Assembly (NCBI GenBank): GCA_028684915.1
Contig: JAQUEZ010000027.1
Span: forward strand, 1-49,755
Reading direction: 5' to 3'
DNA from: Desulfobulbus sp.
GTDB taxonomy: Bacteria > Desulfobacterota > Desulfobulbia > Desulfobulbales > Desulfobulbaceae
DNA: 49,755 nucleotides
The notes under the pieces are model-generated. The model was given only the letters and a program-made list of their open reading frames with translations. It was not told the origin of the DNA and did no database searches. Made by a program: the position numbers and the translations under genes. How positions within the stretch are numbered: position 1 is the first letter of the stretch; every line of letters begins with the position of its first letter. This document shows positions 25,561 to 36,200 of this stretch, one piece after another.

Positions 25561-25832
25561 AGTTTTTCTCCTTTAACAGGGGTTTGTATATAACCTTGGG
25601 CGGACTGTGTTAGTTGTTCTATGACATAGTCGGCCCGTTGTGAATCGGTTGAAAACTGTGTGGCCAGAAAATCAGGAAAAAAGAAATATTTCAACACCGC
25701 AAAGAGAATAAAGAGCTTAAGCCCGATAATTTTCCACAGGGTACGGCCTACAGTCATCCGTTTGAATCCATCCCGGTAGAAATGAAAAACGCGAACCGCC
25801 AGCCCATGGACTGTTTGGTGATTGCCGGTCAT
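25557..25832 (-). CDS. DUF4492 membrane protein, cyd operon
   Basis: A 91-residue protein with one membrane helix (IIGLKLFILFAVLKYFFFP) preceded by a basic amphipathic stretch FYRDGFKRMTVGRTLWKI, which is the signature of DUF4492. Genes of this family are commonly found directly upstream of cydA and are presumed to help assemble or stabilise the bd oxidase; the activity is unknown. It overlaps rrf2 at its start and cydA at its end, both by 4 bases, which strongly ties it to the oxidase. Confidence 0.8.
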   Translation of the reverse strand: MTGNHQTVHGLAVRVFHFYRDGFKRMTVGRTLWKIIGLKLFILFAVLKYFFFPDFLATQFSTDSQRADYVIEQLTQSAQGYIQTPVKGEKL

Positions 25833-26314
25833 TGCAGGTCACCTCGTGCAGCAGTGTTGGTTTCCAAAGGGTCGGGATCGAGCATTGCCTTGGGATAGGC
25901 GGGGAGGCAGGAGGTGTCGGTGATCAGTTGGTCAAAGGTAACCCGGCGCAGGGTGTCGCGCAACTGATCGCGAGCATCCAGCCAGACCCGGTGCACAGCG
26001 CAGTGGTAACTGACCTTACAGCCGGAGGGCCGGGCAATGCAATCGTTGAGGTAGATCTCACCGATCATGGTCTCGACTACATCCAAAAGGGAAATAGCTG
26101 CGGGCATTTTACTGAGGACGAACCCACCTTTGGCCCCCTGGCGGATTTCGATGAGTCCGGCCTTGGCCAGGTCTTGGGCAATTTTGGCTAGGAAGTGAAT
26201 CGGGATGTCGGCATGCGCGGCAATTTCCTGACGACTGGTCAGCACCCCCCGGCCCTGACGGCTGAGGTAGATGATGCAACGGATGGCGTATTCGGCGGCT
26301 CGAGTTAATCGCAT
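25829..26314 (-). CDS. Rrf2-family transcriptional regulator with Fe-S cysteines
   Basis: A winged-helix regulator of 161 residues. The N-terminus MRLTRAAEYAIRCIIYLSRQ and the recognition region IPIHFLAKIAQDLAKAGLIE are typical of the IscR/NsrR/RsrR family. Three cysteines, Cys92-x6-Cys99-x5-Cys105, fall almost exactly where IscR holds its cluster ligands (92, 98, 104), so an oxygen-, NO- or redox-sensing Fe-S cluster is likely. The start at 26314 is chosen because it gives the family N-terminus; upstream codons to 26344 encode an unrelated hydrophobic tail. It is first in the operon with DUF4492-cydA-cydB and probably regulates it. Confidence 0.88.
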   Translation of the reverse strand: MRLTRAAEYAIRCIIYLSRQGRGVLTSRQEIAAHADIPIHFLAKIAQDLAKAGLIEIRQGAKGGFVLSKMPAAISLLDVVETMIGEIYLNDCIARPSGCKVSYHCAVHRVWLDARDQLRDTLRRVTFDQLITDTSCLPAYPKAMLDPDPLETNTAARGDLQ

Positions 26315-26352
26315 AAACAGACTCAAGAAGATAAATAAGATCAATATGGTCT

Positions 26353-26381
26353 TGTATATTTTAATTGAGAAAGGCTGTCAA
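26353..26381 (-). promoter_or_regulatory. Putative promoter of the rrf2-DUF4492-cydAB operon
   Basis: On the minus strand, a perfect TTGACA (26381-26376) is followed after 17 bases by TATACA (26358-26353). The gene begins about 39 bases further on. The spacer carries TTGA...TCAA inverted half-sites that could be an operator for the regulator itself. Confidence 0.5.
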
Positions 26382-26482
26382 TACTAAAATGTGGAATTTC
26401 CACAAGAATCTGTTGCGTGGTGCTTGGGTGAAAAGAACGAAACAACAGCGGGCTATGAAGATGCTCCGGCCGCTGATCTTGA

Positions 26483-29400
26483 TCATGCACTTTGATTCTG
26501 GCCCTGATTTTTCAGTAAACGATCGCGTCGCATGCCCATTTCCATCATGTCCAGCAGATAGGTATCGGCCCGATCGAGGTAAAAAGAGAGGGCTTTGGAG
26601 AAATTCCGACCGACCAGGCCATCGACAAAAACCTGAGAGATTTCACGATTGCGTTTCAGTACCAGTTGGGAGCGATAGAAAATAAGCCATTCCTCGGTGG
26701 ACATGGTGAGTACAACCTGCTGCAGGGCTTTGCGTGCACGGGGTTTGTACATCCAGATGTACATGAGATCCAGGGCATTGATAATAAATATTTTTTTAAG
26801 GTCCGCTGCTTCTTCGTTGATGGCCTCGATTAGGGATTTGGGTGATTGGAGCAAATCCAGCACATCTTCTTCAGGAAAAAGGACATCCAGCCGGGCAAAA
26901 ACGGAAAATAGCTGGGAAATCTTGGACTGATAGTCGGCCATGCGCATGCGAATATTACTCTGACGGTCGGCTAAGCCTTCGATGACCGCGGCCACACAGT
27001 CGGAGGCCAGTTTCGAAATTACTGCCGCCCATTTTTGCAACCCTTCCTCGACTCCCGGGATCGTGGCCATATGCAGACCGGCGGCCAGAGCATCGTTGAA
27101 GAAAAGCGCCAGAGGAATCGAGAGGATCGAACGGAAAAAATTGCCTATAGCCGCACTGCGGGGCAGACCGCGCAGGATATTATGGGTGGATATATAGATG
27201 CCATTGGCAAGGGCCATCACCGAATAAAGCAGGATGGGGCTGGTGGAGGTGGTAATGCCCAAATGGTGCTGGAGGAGGAGGGTCTTGACCAGGTAATCGA
27301 GCAAGGGCACGGAGAAACCGGTGAAAAAGAGGGAGTCGGCGATCCTCCCCCAACTGACCAGCGAGTTCCAGGGGAGCAAAGGGGAACGTTTGAGACCGCC
27401 ACCGCCAAGGATGGATTGGATAATGTTGCGGATGCCGGTGATGCCGAACCAAATAAAAGCTCCGCAATAGGCGAGGACCCACCAATCTTTGGTCAGACTA
27501 AAGGTGAGAAAAGCGGGGATGAATCCGGCGAGTACCTTGAAGGTATTTTGTAGATTGGTGTTGAGGTAGCGGAAGGGCTTGCCGATGGTTTCATCGGTTT
27601 TCACCAGATCTGGGTGAATATCGATCTTGGGTGCCCTGCGGATACCGCCCAAGGGGACGACGTTGCCGTCAAGACCCGGATGGATTTCAAACCGATCCAG
27701 CGACCAGTCATGCCAATTAACCACCGTCTTATGGCGCATTCCCGCGAGCCGGTTCATGATTCGTTGTTTCCAGGTGGCGGTGACCGGCACGTTCAGGAGC
27801 TGATGTTGATGACTAATCATCCGCGCCGTGACCGGAATCAGTTTGCGATGGCCGCTGCGGTGTTCCTTGAGCACGGTCCGGATGGCACGGGGGGGGAGGG
27901 TGTCCAAGCTGACCAGACCCATACCGTACTGGAGTTGCGATTGGCCGGTGGATCCCGAACCGATGCGAGAGCCGAGGTAGCGTTTGTTGTAGTGACTATG
28001 GAAGGATTCCAAGTCGAAGAGGATACCCAACAGATCCATCTTGCGTTGGTTGGCCCCCTCCAGCTCTTGTTGGCATCTGGCCTGTTCATCTTCATCGCCT
28101 CTTTTTTTACGACTTTGCTCACAACGTTTTTCCGTCAGTACCCGGGTGCGTTCAAAATCCCAGATGATCGAACGGATCACCCGTTTGAGGGCAATGACGT
28201 TGTCTTCGTTCAAGGCTTTCTGCAGGGAGTTGATTAATTGATAATTGCGGGCCGGGCTGGTGATATCGACCGCTTCCCCCGCAAAGCCGCTACCCTTGGC
28301 CGAGGCAAGGGCGGTCATGCCATGGGAGGAGTCCTTGAGGTTGAAGGCTTCAATATGGGTGATGCGTCCCTGGCAGTGGTAGAGCAGTTCCAGGGTGTCT
28401 TGGATGGAGAGATTGCTCAGGTTGAGGGTAAAGCGGGAACTGGAATGCATTGAGGACAGCCGGGCCAACAACTCCGATGGGGTGAGCTGCAACAGCGGCG
28501 GCATCCCGGTTTCGTGGGGCACGGTCGGATCATGCAGCTCAGGATTTCGCAGAGGCTGGAGGAAACGGTGGATAATGGTTTCAAGGCCAAGTGACTGCAT
28601 TTTATGCGAGCATTGCTTCAGCAGTTCCTCTCGTTTTTGCGTGTTGGCAGGCTGCTGTTCGTGGATTCGGCACACTTCCGCATCAAGCAGAGCGTGGTAC
28701 TGATCTTGGATAAACTTGGCCAGATGGAGCAGAGAGGGTTGGCCGGCACCGACAAAGCGAAGAAAAGCCTCCGTTGCAAGCGGTGTACTTTGAATGCCGA
28801 GCTCGTTGTCAAGAATAGGGCGATGGCGGGCGTTGAATTCGGCAAGGACTCCGGTCACATACCGTTGCTGGTAGAGGGAGACCTCGCGGCCTTGGTCCAT
28901 CATTTCTCGGACCGTATCCTCTTGGAGGAATTGGAGCAGATTGTGCTTGTCGAAAAAACCCTCCAACTCCCAGATAAAGCGGACAAATTTATCACGAAAA
29001 TTGGCGGAGAGTTCAATGCCGATCCGGACATGGATGTCGAGAATAGCCCCGGCCTCCAGTAACTCCTCCACGACCTCCTGGTCCACATGGTTGTAGTAAA
29101 CCACCGTCAACTGACGAATGCCCTTGATCCAGGCGTCCATCAGGAGGTGAGTCGGGGATTTGCGGCCCTTGGTGTTGGCATCGTGTACATGGTCGTCAAA
29201 GGCGAACTGGTTCCACTCCTCGGGCATTTCCAGCAGGTGGTATTTGGCCAGTTGTTCCCGTACCAATTTTGGCCTGCCGGTGAAGACCGTGCGAAAGTCG
29301 TGGGCCAGTTTGAGCTGTTTGAGTTCGTTACCCTGGCTCCGCACCAGTTCCTTCATAATCTGCATCAGGACCCGGGCGGTATTCTTGTGATAGAAGGTGG

Positions 29401-29677
29401 TGGCGGAACTGAACACGTCCTCGCACAGGCCGCGGAGGGCAATGATACGATCCTTGGCTTTACCGGCTTCCAGGGAACCGAGCAGACTGACGATGGCATA
29501 GGCGATGCGCAGGCCACTGGGGGCGGCCATCTCCTTGATACCGTGCGGATGCATGGTGGAGGCCATCAGCGAACTGAGCGACTGAGGCCGCGATCCTCGC
29601 TTGAGAACATCGTTGACGATGTTGAGCAACTTATAGTCGTTGCCGTCAAAAAACAATGGCGAGGGTTTATGGCTCAT
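26483..29677 (-). CDS. Large unrecognised membrane protein with a PHP-like segment
   Basis: A protein of 1064 residues that I cannot place in a named family. The N-terminal two thirds are soluble. Around residues 161-220 the pattern FDDHVHDANTKGRKSPTHLL, GIRQLTVVYYN and DIHVRIGIELSAN mirrors the PHP hydrolase core: H-x-H, the S-P-E helix, the I-T-D-H strand and the G-V-E-I-S strand. The DH of the third motif is replaced by YN, so the metal site is incomplete. Residues about 713-875 hold four or so membrane helices (AGFIPAFLTFSLTKDWWVLA and onward), followed by a helical cytoplasmic tail. ATG 29677 follows a GGAG; the upstream extension is spurious. It stands alone between rrf2 and the GGDEF/EAL gene. 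A membrane-bound hydrolase or sensor is possible. Confidence 0.8.
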   Translation of the reverse strand: MSHKPSPLFFDGNDYKLLNIVNDVLKRGSRPQSLSSLMASTMHPHGIKEMAAPSGLRIAYAIVSLLGSLEAGKAKDRIIALRGLCEDVFSSATTFYHKNTARVLMQIMKELVRSQGNELKQLKLAHDFRTVFTGRPKLVREQLAKYHLLEMPEEWNQFAFDDHVHDANTKGRKSPTHLLMDAWIKGIRQLTVVYYNHVDQEVVEELLEAGAILDIHVRIGIELSANFRDKFVRFIWELEGFFDKHNLLQFLQEDTVREMMDQGREVSLYQQRYVTGVLAEFNARHRPILDNELGIQSTPLATEAFLRFVGAGQPSLLHLAKFIQDQYHALLDAEVCRIHEQQPANTQKREELLKQCSHKMQSLGLETIIHRFLQPLRNPELHDPTVPHETGMPPLLQLTPSELLARLSSMHSSSRFTLNLSNLSIQDTLELLYHCQGRITHIEAFNLKDSSHGMTALASAKGSGFAGEAVDITSPARNYQLINSLQKALNEDNVIALKRVIRSIIWDFERTRVLTEKRCEQSRKKRGDEDEQARCQQELEGANQRKMDLLGILFDLESFHSHYNKRYLGSRIGSGSTGQSQLQYGMGLVSLDTLPPRAIRTVLKEHRSGHRKLIPVTARMISHQHQLLNVPVTATWKQRIMNRLAGMRHKTVVNWHDWSLDRFEIHPGLDGNVVPLGGIRRAPKIDIHPDLVKTDETIGKPFRYLNTNLQNTFKVLAGFIPAFLTFSLTKDWWVLAYCGAFIWFGITGIRNIIQSILGGGGLKRSPLLPWNSLVSWGRIADSLFFTGFSVPLLDYLVKTLLLQHHLGITTSTSPILLYSVMALANGIYISTHNILRGLPRSAAIGNFFRSILSIPLALFFNDALAAGLHMATIPGVEEGLQKWAAVISKLASDCVAAVIEGLADRQSNIRMRMADYQSKISQLFSVFARLDVLFPEEDVLDLLQSPKSLIEAINEEAADLKKIFIINALDLMYIWMYKPRARKALQQVVLTMSTEEWLIFYRSQLVLKRNREISQVFVDGLVGRNFSKALSFYLDRADTYLLDMMEMGMRRDRLLKNQGQNQSA

Positions 29678-29841
29678 GCAGAAACTCCGCAGGCGTGTCG
29701 ATAAGGGAAGAACGAACAAGGACAAGGCGCATCGGCCGGAATGGGCGGATGCATGGTGTCATTGACTGAAGTATCCCATTATAACCGGCGAAATAAAAAG
29801 AGAAAGTGCCAACACTCGCTGGAAATGAACGTATGATCTCT

Positions 29842-29972
29842 AAAGGGTGTTGAAAAGTATTTGTAAAATTATCGGAAAATCAGCAAATTGATAGTAGAAA
29901 AGGCGAAAAGCGATTTTGCAGTTAACATGCTGATTCTTCGTGGTAAATGAATGATCGTTTCAACACCTTTCT
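29842..29972. repeat. Imperfect 131-base inverted repeat element, possible second MITE
   Basis: Outer arms AAAGGGTGTTGAAAA (29842-29856) and GTTTCAACACCTTTCT (29957-29972) pair over about 13 bases. Within them, GGAAAATCAGCA and TGCTGATTCTTC pair again. The interior is AT-rich and codes for nothing. It lies between two minus-strand genes; no second copy is seen in the window. Confidence 0.5.
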
Positions 29973-29997
29973 CTAGCGTTGGCCACGTGGACCGCGT

Positions 29998-32874
29998 TCA
30001 AACCTCATTTTCGGCAAGCAGATAGCGAAGTGTCTCTTTTTCAGAAACAGGACGAGAAAAATAATAGCCCTGGGCTTCATTGCAGCCCATGGAGCCGAGT
30101 TGGAGGAGTTGTTCTTCGGTTTCCACACCTTCAGCGACAACATTGAGATGCATCTGCTGGCTGATGGCAATAATGGTGGCGACAATACCGCCGTTGGCCT
30201 GGAGGTCATCGACAAATTGCTTGTCGATTTTGAGGGTGTTAACCGGCATCTTGTTCAGATAACCAAGCGAAGAATAACCGGTGCCGAAGTCATCGATGGA
30301 AAAGAGAAATCCCATTTCTCGCAGGCGATGCATGATTTTTAAAGTGTGCTCGACATCTTTCATTGCCGTGGTTTCAGTGATTTCGAATTCCAGGTATTTG
30401 GATTCCACTGTGTAGCGCATGAGCAAGTCCTCGATCATATCGACGAAGTCGGCATTGTGAAACTGGCGAGGGGAAATATTGACGCTAACCGGGACAAGAA
30501 CACCCTGTTGTTTCATCTTGAGAAGGAAGCCACAGGTAGTCTCCAGGACGAACATGCACAGATCATCAATCAGGCTGGTTTCCTCGGCAATGGGAATGAA
30601 TTGGCCAGGGCTGATCATCTTACCGCCCCGTTTCCAGCGGATCAGGGCCTCAAGCGAAGAGGTACGACGATTTTCGATATTGACCTTGGGTTGGTAGAAG
30701 ACGACAAATTCCTTGTTCAAAAGGCCGTAGCGAATGCCGTTTTCGGTACGGAATTTTTCATAGAGTTCGTCGTGCATGGACTTGGTGAACAGTACATATT
30801 TGTTCTTGCCCTCGCGTTTCGCCTTATGCATGGCCATGTCGGCGCTGCGAATCATCTCCATTGCCGATTCGCCATCCCCGGGATAGGTGGAGATGCCAAT
30901 GCTTGTACTGACGTAAATCTTTTTGAATTCAAGGAGAAAAGGTTTTTTTATAACAGCTTGGATTCGGTTGGCCATGAGGTAAATAGCTGACTCGCTTTCA
31001 ATATTTTCCATGAGGAAGATAAATTCATCGCCCCCGATTCGACACAGGGTATCGTTACCACTTAGGAGTGGGGCAAAACGCTGGCTGACCTGGAGCAAAA
31101 GATCGTCCCCTAGATGATGGCCAAAGACGTCATTCACATTTTTGAAATTGTCCAGATCAATTAAGAATAAGGCTATGTGTCCACCATGTAGCCGTGTTTC
31201 CGCCAAATTTTTTGTTAGTTTATGTTCAAGAAAGGCACGGTTCGGTAATCGGGTGAGGATATCATGGTAGGCCATGAAAGCGATCTGTTTTTCGCGTTTT
31301 TTTAACTCCCCGATTTCGTAGAACATGGCAAAATAATATATAATGGTGCCTTTTCCATCGCGGATACAATTGATATTCATCCATTCGGGATAGATGGTGC
31401 CGTCCTTTTTCTTGTTCCAAATTTCTCCCTCCCAACTTCCCTTGCCGGTCAAGTTTTGCCACATCTGTCGGAAAAAATTATCGTCGTGCTGCTCTGATTT
31501 CAAGATACGAGGATTCTGGCCTACGGCTTCGTGGGATTCATATCCGGTAATTTCGGTAAAGGAATCGTTAACTGCCAGGATCTTCCCGGTGGCATCTGTG
31601 ATAACAATACCTTCAGTGGCGGAGTCAAAAATCTGTTTATAGATTTGAAGAAAATTTTCTGCACTTTTTCGGAATTGGATTTCGGTCTGGAGTTTATTAT
31701 TTGTTTGTTGAATATAATTGAAATAGCAATGGAATTTTGAAATGAGAAAATGGATTTCGCAACCGATACGGTAATCGTTTGCTTGCTCAGGCATCTTCAG
31801 TTCCAGGGCGAATTGACGAAGGGGCCTGGTAAATAGTCGGCTAAATAGAAAGGCTGTTCCAATAGCAAGTAGAGCCGCAATCGTGCCTAATGAAAGGACA
31901 ACTGAACGTATTGAAAGTGAGCCCGAATATATCTCCTCGGTATAGGCTGTAACTCCGATAATCAGTCCCAACTGAGGAATTCGTTTGAATACCATCAGCT
32001 TTTCCTGGAGATTGGTGTCCGTAGGGTTTTTCCACTTATATCGAACGATGTGCTGTTTACCGGCCTCGGCATCCTCTATAAGCTTTAGGATGGGTTCAGA
32101 ATATAGAGGTTTTTGTGCATCGTTGAGAAATGGGTGAGTAAGAATTTTTCCTTGCTCGTTGAGGATGAGAGCATATCCGGATTTTCCGTACCGGAAGGAG
32201 CCTAGCCGTTCTTCAATAGTGTTAAAATCGATGATATTGGAAAATTCTTCGCGGTAGCAGCAAACTGAAATGATCCAATCCCATGGTTTGAAATAGGTCA
32301 TATAAAGTGCTTTTGGTTTCATGGAAAGTTCATCAGGATTTTTCCATGAATACTCAATATATCCTGTTTTTTTCTCGATCTGCTTTCGAATAAAGGGCCA
32401 GACGTCGTGGTAAGAGTCCCGTTGAAGGATCGGCATTCCCACTAATAATTTCTGAGGATGGAATATTGGCACCCCTTGGGAGTTCAACACATAGATGTAC
32501 CCTGAATCGCCGATACGTTGAGAAGAGTAATCATTGAGGATGGTTTCCTGGGCTTGGTTTTTTGTCAATTCTCCCCGAAGTTGTTTTTGGTAGTACCAAT
32601 TGGTGACTTCTAGATTTTTTTCCGCTACAGCACGGAGATAGTTGTAGATTGAGGTGTCAACCGAGATTTTGATCATGTCGACAATGGAAGATCCTGCAGC
32701 TTCCATGCGAGATTCGATGGTTTGGTTAATGCGATTAAAAGTGAAATTAAGGAGAATGGTAAATATCAATATCAAGGGAATGATTAGGATCAGTAAATTA
32801 CCAATGAAAATTTTTTGGCCAATGGTGAAGCGATCAGAGAGACGATTATTTGCGAAATACCTGGAGATATTCAT
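29998..32874 (-). CDS. Cache-PAS-GGDEF-EAL membrane protein (cyclic di-GMP turnover)
   Basis: A protein of 958 residues. A first membrane helix at about 22-45 is followed by a periplasmic sensor made of two sCache-like modules (GDSGYIYVLNSQGVPIFHP and GKSGYALILNEQGKILTHP). A second helix at about 320-350 leads to a PAS domain (about 410-530), a GGDEF domain with intact CRIGGDEFIFL (about 612-618), and an EAL domain with intact SLEALIRWKR, IDDFGTGYSSLGYL and VVAEGVETEEQ. Both cyclase and phosphodiesterase sites look catalytically complete. The RxxD inhibitory site before GGDEF is replaced by SGND. The start at 32874 follows AAGG; the upstream 30 residues to 32964 look spurious. It is divergent from the hybrid kinase at 33241, which may be a signalling partner. 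Confidence 0.93.
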   Translation of the reverse strand: MNISRYFANNRLSDRFTIGQKIFIGNLLILIIPLILIFTILLNFTFNRINQTIESRMEAAGSSIVDMIKISVDTSIYNYLRAVAEKNLEVTNWYYQKQLRGELTKNQAQETILNDYSSQRIGDSGYIYVLNSQGVPIFHPQKLLVGMPILQRDSYHDVWPFIRKQIEKKTGYIEYSWKNPDELSMKPKALYMTYFKPWDWIISVCCYREEFSNIIDFNTIEERLGSFRYGKSGYALILNEQGKILTHPFLNDAQKPLYSEPILKLIEDAEAGKQHIVRYKWKNPTDTNLQEKLMVFKRIPQLGLIIGVTAYTEEIYSGSLSIRSVVLSLGTIAALLAIGTAFLFSRLFTRPLRQFALELKMPEQANDYRIGCEIHFLISKFHCYFNYIQQTNNKLQTEIQFRKSAENFLQIYKQIFDSATEGIVITDATGKILAVNDSFTEITGYESHEAVGQNPRILKSEQHDDNFFRQMWQNLTGKGSWEGEIWNKKKDGTIYPEWMNINCIRDGKGTIIYYFAMFYEIGELKKREKQIAFMAYHDILTRLPNRAFLEHKLTKNLAETRLHGGHIALFLIDLDNFKNVNDVFGHHLGDDLLLQVSQRFAPLLSGNDTLCRIGGDEFIFLMENIESESAIYLMANRIQAVIKKPFLLEFKKIYVSTSIGISTYPGDGESAMEMIRSADMAMHKAKREGKNKYVLFTKSMHDELYEKFRTENGIRYGLLNKEFVVFYQPKVNIENRRTSSLEALIRWKRGGKMISPGQFIPIAEETSLIDDLCMFVLETTCGFLLKMKQQGVLVPVSVNISPRQFHNADFVDMIEDLLMRYTVESKYLEFEITETTAMKDVEHTLKIMHRLREMGFLFSIDDFGTGYSSLGYLNKMPVNTLKIDKQFVDDLQANGGIVATIIAISQQMHLNVVAEGVETEEQLLQLGSMGCNEAQGYYFSRPVSEKETLRYLLAENEV

Positions 32875-33240
32875 ACTAAATGACCTTATATATCGTTCTC
32901 GTTTCTTGAAAAACACAACCTGGCGCGGCCAATGTTTGGATGTTGATACTTCCACGCTGAGCATAAGTGTATCGCAGGATTAAGGTGGTGACCAAATACT
33001 ATTTTATACCTGGGAATATCTTATGAGGGAGGGGAGAGTGTTTTGCTGCTGAATAGTTTGGTTGAAAAAGAGCGATACAAAAGGATTTGACAGGATAAAA
33101 TGGCTTCAGTATCGTGTAGAGATTTCAGATAATTATGAAAAATTTATAGGAGTTATCGAGTATCTATTTTTTGATTCATTGGTGGTTGAAATAAAGCAAT
33201 TACTTTTGCGGGGTACCCCTTGGAGCGAAGAGCCGTGCCG
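32875..33240. other. Divergent intergenic region between the GGDEF-EAL and hybrid kinase genes
   Basis: 366 AT-rich bases that must hold the promoters of both flanking genes. I see no convincing gene, repeat or RNA here; a short frame starting at 33062 has no homologue-like features and overlaps the kinase start. Confidence 0.5.
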
Positions 33241-36200
33241 ATGTTATCCAGACGATGGTTGTTCATCTATGTCATACTCATCCTGGCCGTGCTTGTCGGT
33301 GGAGGTTGGTTTTTTCGTCATGAAGAGCAGCAGATCCGTCATCAGGTCACAGATCAACTTGAAAGTATTGCCCAACTGAAAATTCATCAGATTCAGCAAT
33401 GGCGGGCAGAGCGCCTAGGCGATGCCCAGGTCCTGGTCGATGCGCCCTTTGCTGCAGAAATCGTCTCCCAATGGCTGGAGGCACCTACCCCGGAAACAAC
33501 CAACGACCTCATCGTCTGGTTCCAGTCCCTGCAGAAAAACTATCAGTATTCCGATGTGCTCTTACTTGATGCTCAAGGCAAGATTCGGCTGCGTTTGGCT
33601 GAGGACTCCGGGCCAATTAAGCAGGAGATTCGTGATCAGGTAGAGGAGGCAGCCAAGCAACACAAGGCCCAGATGACCGATCTGCACAAGGTTGCGTTGC
33701 ACCCTCCGCACCAGGATGTCATCAGCCCTCTTTTTGGCGGCAAAGGGAAGACCCGTGAGCATATTGGTACGATTTTGTTGCGGATCAATGCCAGTACCTT
33801 TCTTTACCCCATGCTGCAGAGTTGGCCCGTGGAAAGTGGCAGTGCGGAAACCCTATTGGTGCGACGGGTGGGGGAATCTGTCCTTTTTCTCAACGATTTA
33901 CGGCATCAGCGAGACAGTGCCCTGCAGCTGAGCATTCCGATCTTACAGCACAATCTACCCGCAGCCATGGCTGTCGGCGGTAGGGAGGGGATTGTAGATG
34001 GCTTGGACTACCGAAACGTCCAGGTTATCGCCGTTGGCTATCCAGTAAAAGGCACCGATTGGTACATGATTTCCAAGGTCGATACCGCCGAAGCCTTGGC
34101 TGCATGGAATCTCCATGCAATCTACATTGCGACCCTGGTTGTGGGAGCCATTCTTGTTCTCACCACCGGCCTGGCCGTGATCTGGCAACGGTCCCGCAAG
34201 GAGCATTATAAACTGGCGCTGCAGGCAGAAGTGGAGCGGCGGCGTATCGAGGCCCGTTATCGGACCATTTTGTTGAGCGTGGGGGATGGCGTAATCGTCT
34301 GTGACGGTGAGGGACGAGTACAGCTCTTGAATCCAGTGGCCGAGGTGCTCACCGGTTGGATCAAGGACGATGCCATGGGGAGGCCGATAGAGGAGGTTTT
34401 CCATATCGTCCACGAGGAGACCGGGCAGCCGGTGGAAAATCCGGTCCATCGGGTGTTGCGTGAAGGGATCATTGTCGGTCTGGCGAATCACACCAGCCTC
34501 ATTACCCCGGATGATGTGGCGTATCCCATTGCCGATTCCGGTGCGCCTATTTTTGACGAACAGGGACAGGTGAGTGGGGTGGTCTTGGTTTTCCGTGACC
34601 AGAGTGAGGAACGACTGGTAGCGGCAAAGCTTATGCGCACCGCCAACCTCCTTGAACGGGCTGAAGAGATGGCCGATATGGGGTGCTGGGAATTTGATTT
34701 CAACACAAAGATTGTGTGGGCCTCGCCTTCGGCCCGGCGCATTTACGGGCTGGGTGGCGAGACCTGGACCATTGATGAAATACAGGGGGTTCCCCTGCCC
34801 GAATATAGGATGGTTCTGAATCGTGCCCTAAAAGCCCTGGTGCATGACCATGCCCCCTATGATGTCGAATTCCGCATCCGTCGGCCCAGCGATGGCGTCT
34901 TGGTCGACATCCGTTCCCAGGCCGAGTACAACCCGGAGGCGCATAAAATTTTCGGTATCATTCAGGATATTACGCAGCAGAAGCGAGCCGCGTCCGAGAT
35001 CCTGGAGAGCGAATCCCGCTACCGTAGCCTGTTCCAGAATAATCACGCCGTCATGCTGCTGGTCGACCCGGATACCGGTAGGGTGCTTGATGCCAATCCG
35101 GCGGCAGTCGATTTTTACGGCTGGAGTCGCGAGGAGCTTCTGAAGAAAAGTATCGGTGAGATCAATACCCTTACCGCGGAAGAAATTCAGGTGGCCATGG
35201 GAGATGCCCAAACCGACCAGCGTCACACCTTTGCCTTCCGTCATAGGTTGGCCGATGGCTCGACCCGCGATGTGGAGGTGATTTCCGGCTCGATTCTCAT
35301 CGGCGGCCAGGAACAACTGTATTCGATTGTCCAGGATGTCAGTGGGCGGCGTCAGGCTGAAGAGCAACGGGAGCGATTGCAGGAGCAGTTGCTCCAGGCG
35401 CAGAAGCTTGAATCGGTGGGACGTCTTGCCGGTGGAGTGGCCCATGATCTCAACAATTTGCTCAGTCCCATTCTTGGCTACAGTGAGGTGCTCCAGGCGG
35501 ATCTACCCACCGGCAGTGTCCATCACGGCTATGTCGAAACGGTGCACCAGGCCGCTCTCCGGGCCCGGGATCTGGTGCGGCAGTTGTTGGCCTTTGGCCG
35601 CAAACAGACGTTATTGATGGAGACAGTCGATCTCAACCAGATTGTCCGCTCCTTTGTCCCTTTGTTGCGCAGAACCATCCGTGAGGATATTCGTATTGAC
35701 CTTTCGCTTTCCCCTGCCGCAGATCCGGTGCGGGTGGACGTGGGGCAGATCGAACAGGTTATCATGAATCTGGTGGTCAACGCCCAGGATGCCATGCCCG
35801 AAGGCGGCGCCATCATGGTGGAAACCGAGGCGGTTGTCCTGGACCGGACCTATGCAGACAGCCATAGCGATGTCCAGCCAGGACCTCATGTCCAGCTGAC
35901 GGTCAGTGATACCGGTTGCGGCATGAGTGATGAAGTCCGCGCCCAGATTTTCAACCCGTTCTATACCACCAAAGAGGACGGCCAGGGCACCGGCCTCGGC
36001 CTGGCCACCACCTACGGCATCATCAAACAGCACGGCGGTCATATTTGGGTCTACAGTGAACTTGATCAGGGGGCTACCTTCAAAATCTACCTGCCGACGG
36101 TGGATGTTGGCGGCCATTGCCCATTGGAAGAATCGCAGCCCATGGAGGAGAACCGGGGTGCATACAGCGGCACCGTGATGGTGGTGGAGGATAATGCCAT

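Noticed and set aside
33062..33379. 105-codon frame upstream of and overlapping the hybrid kinase start
   Set aside because: AT-rich intergenic sequence, no ribosome-binding site and no familiar features; overlaps the kinase in another frame.
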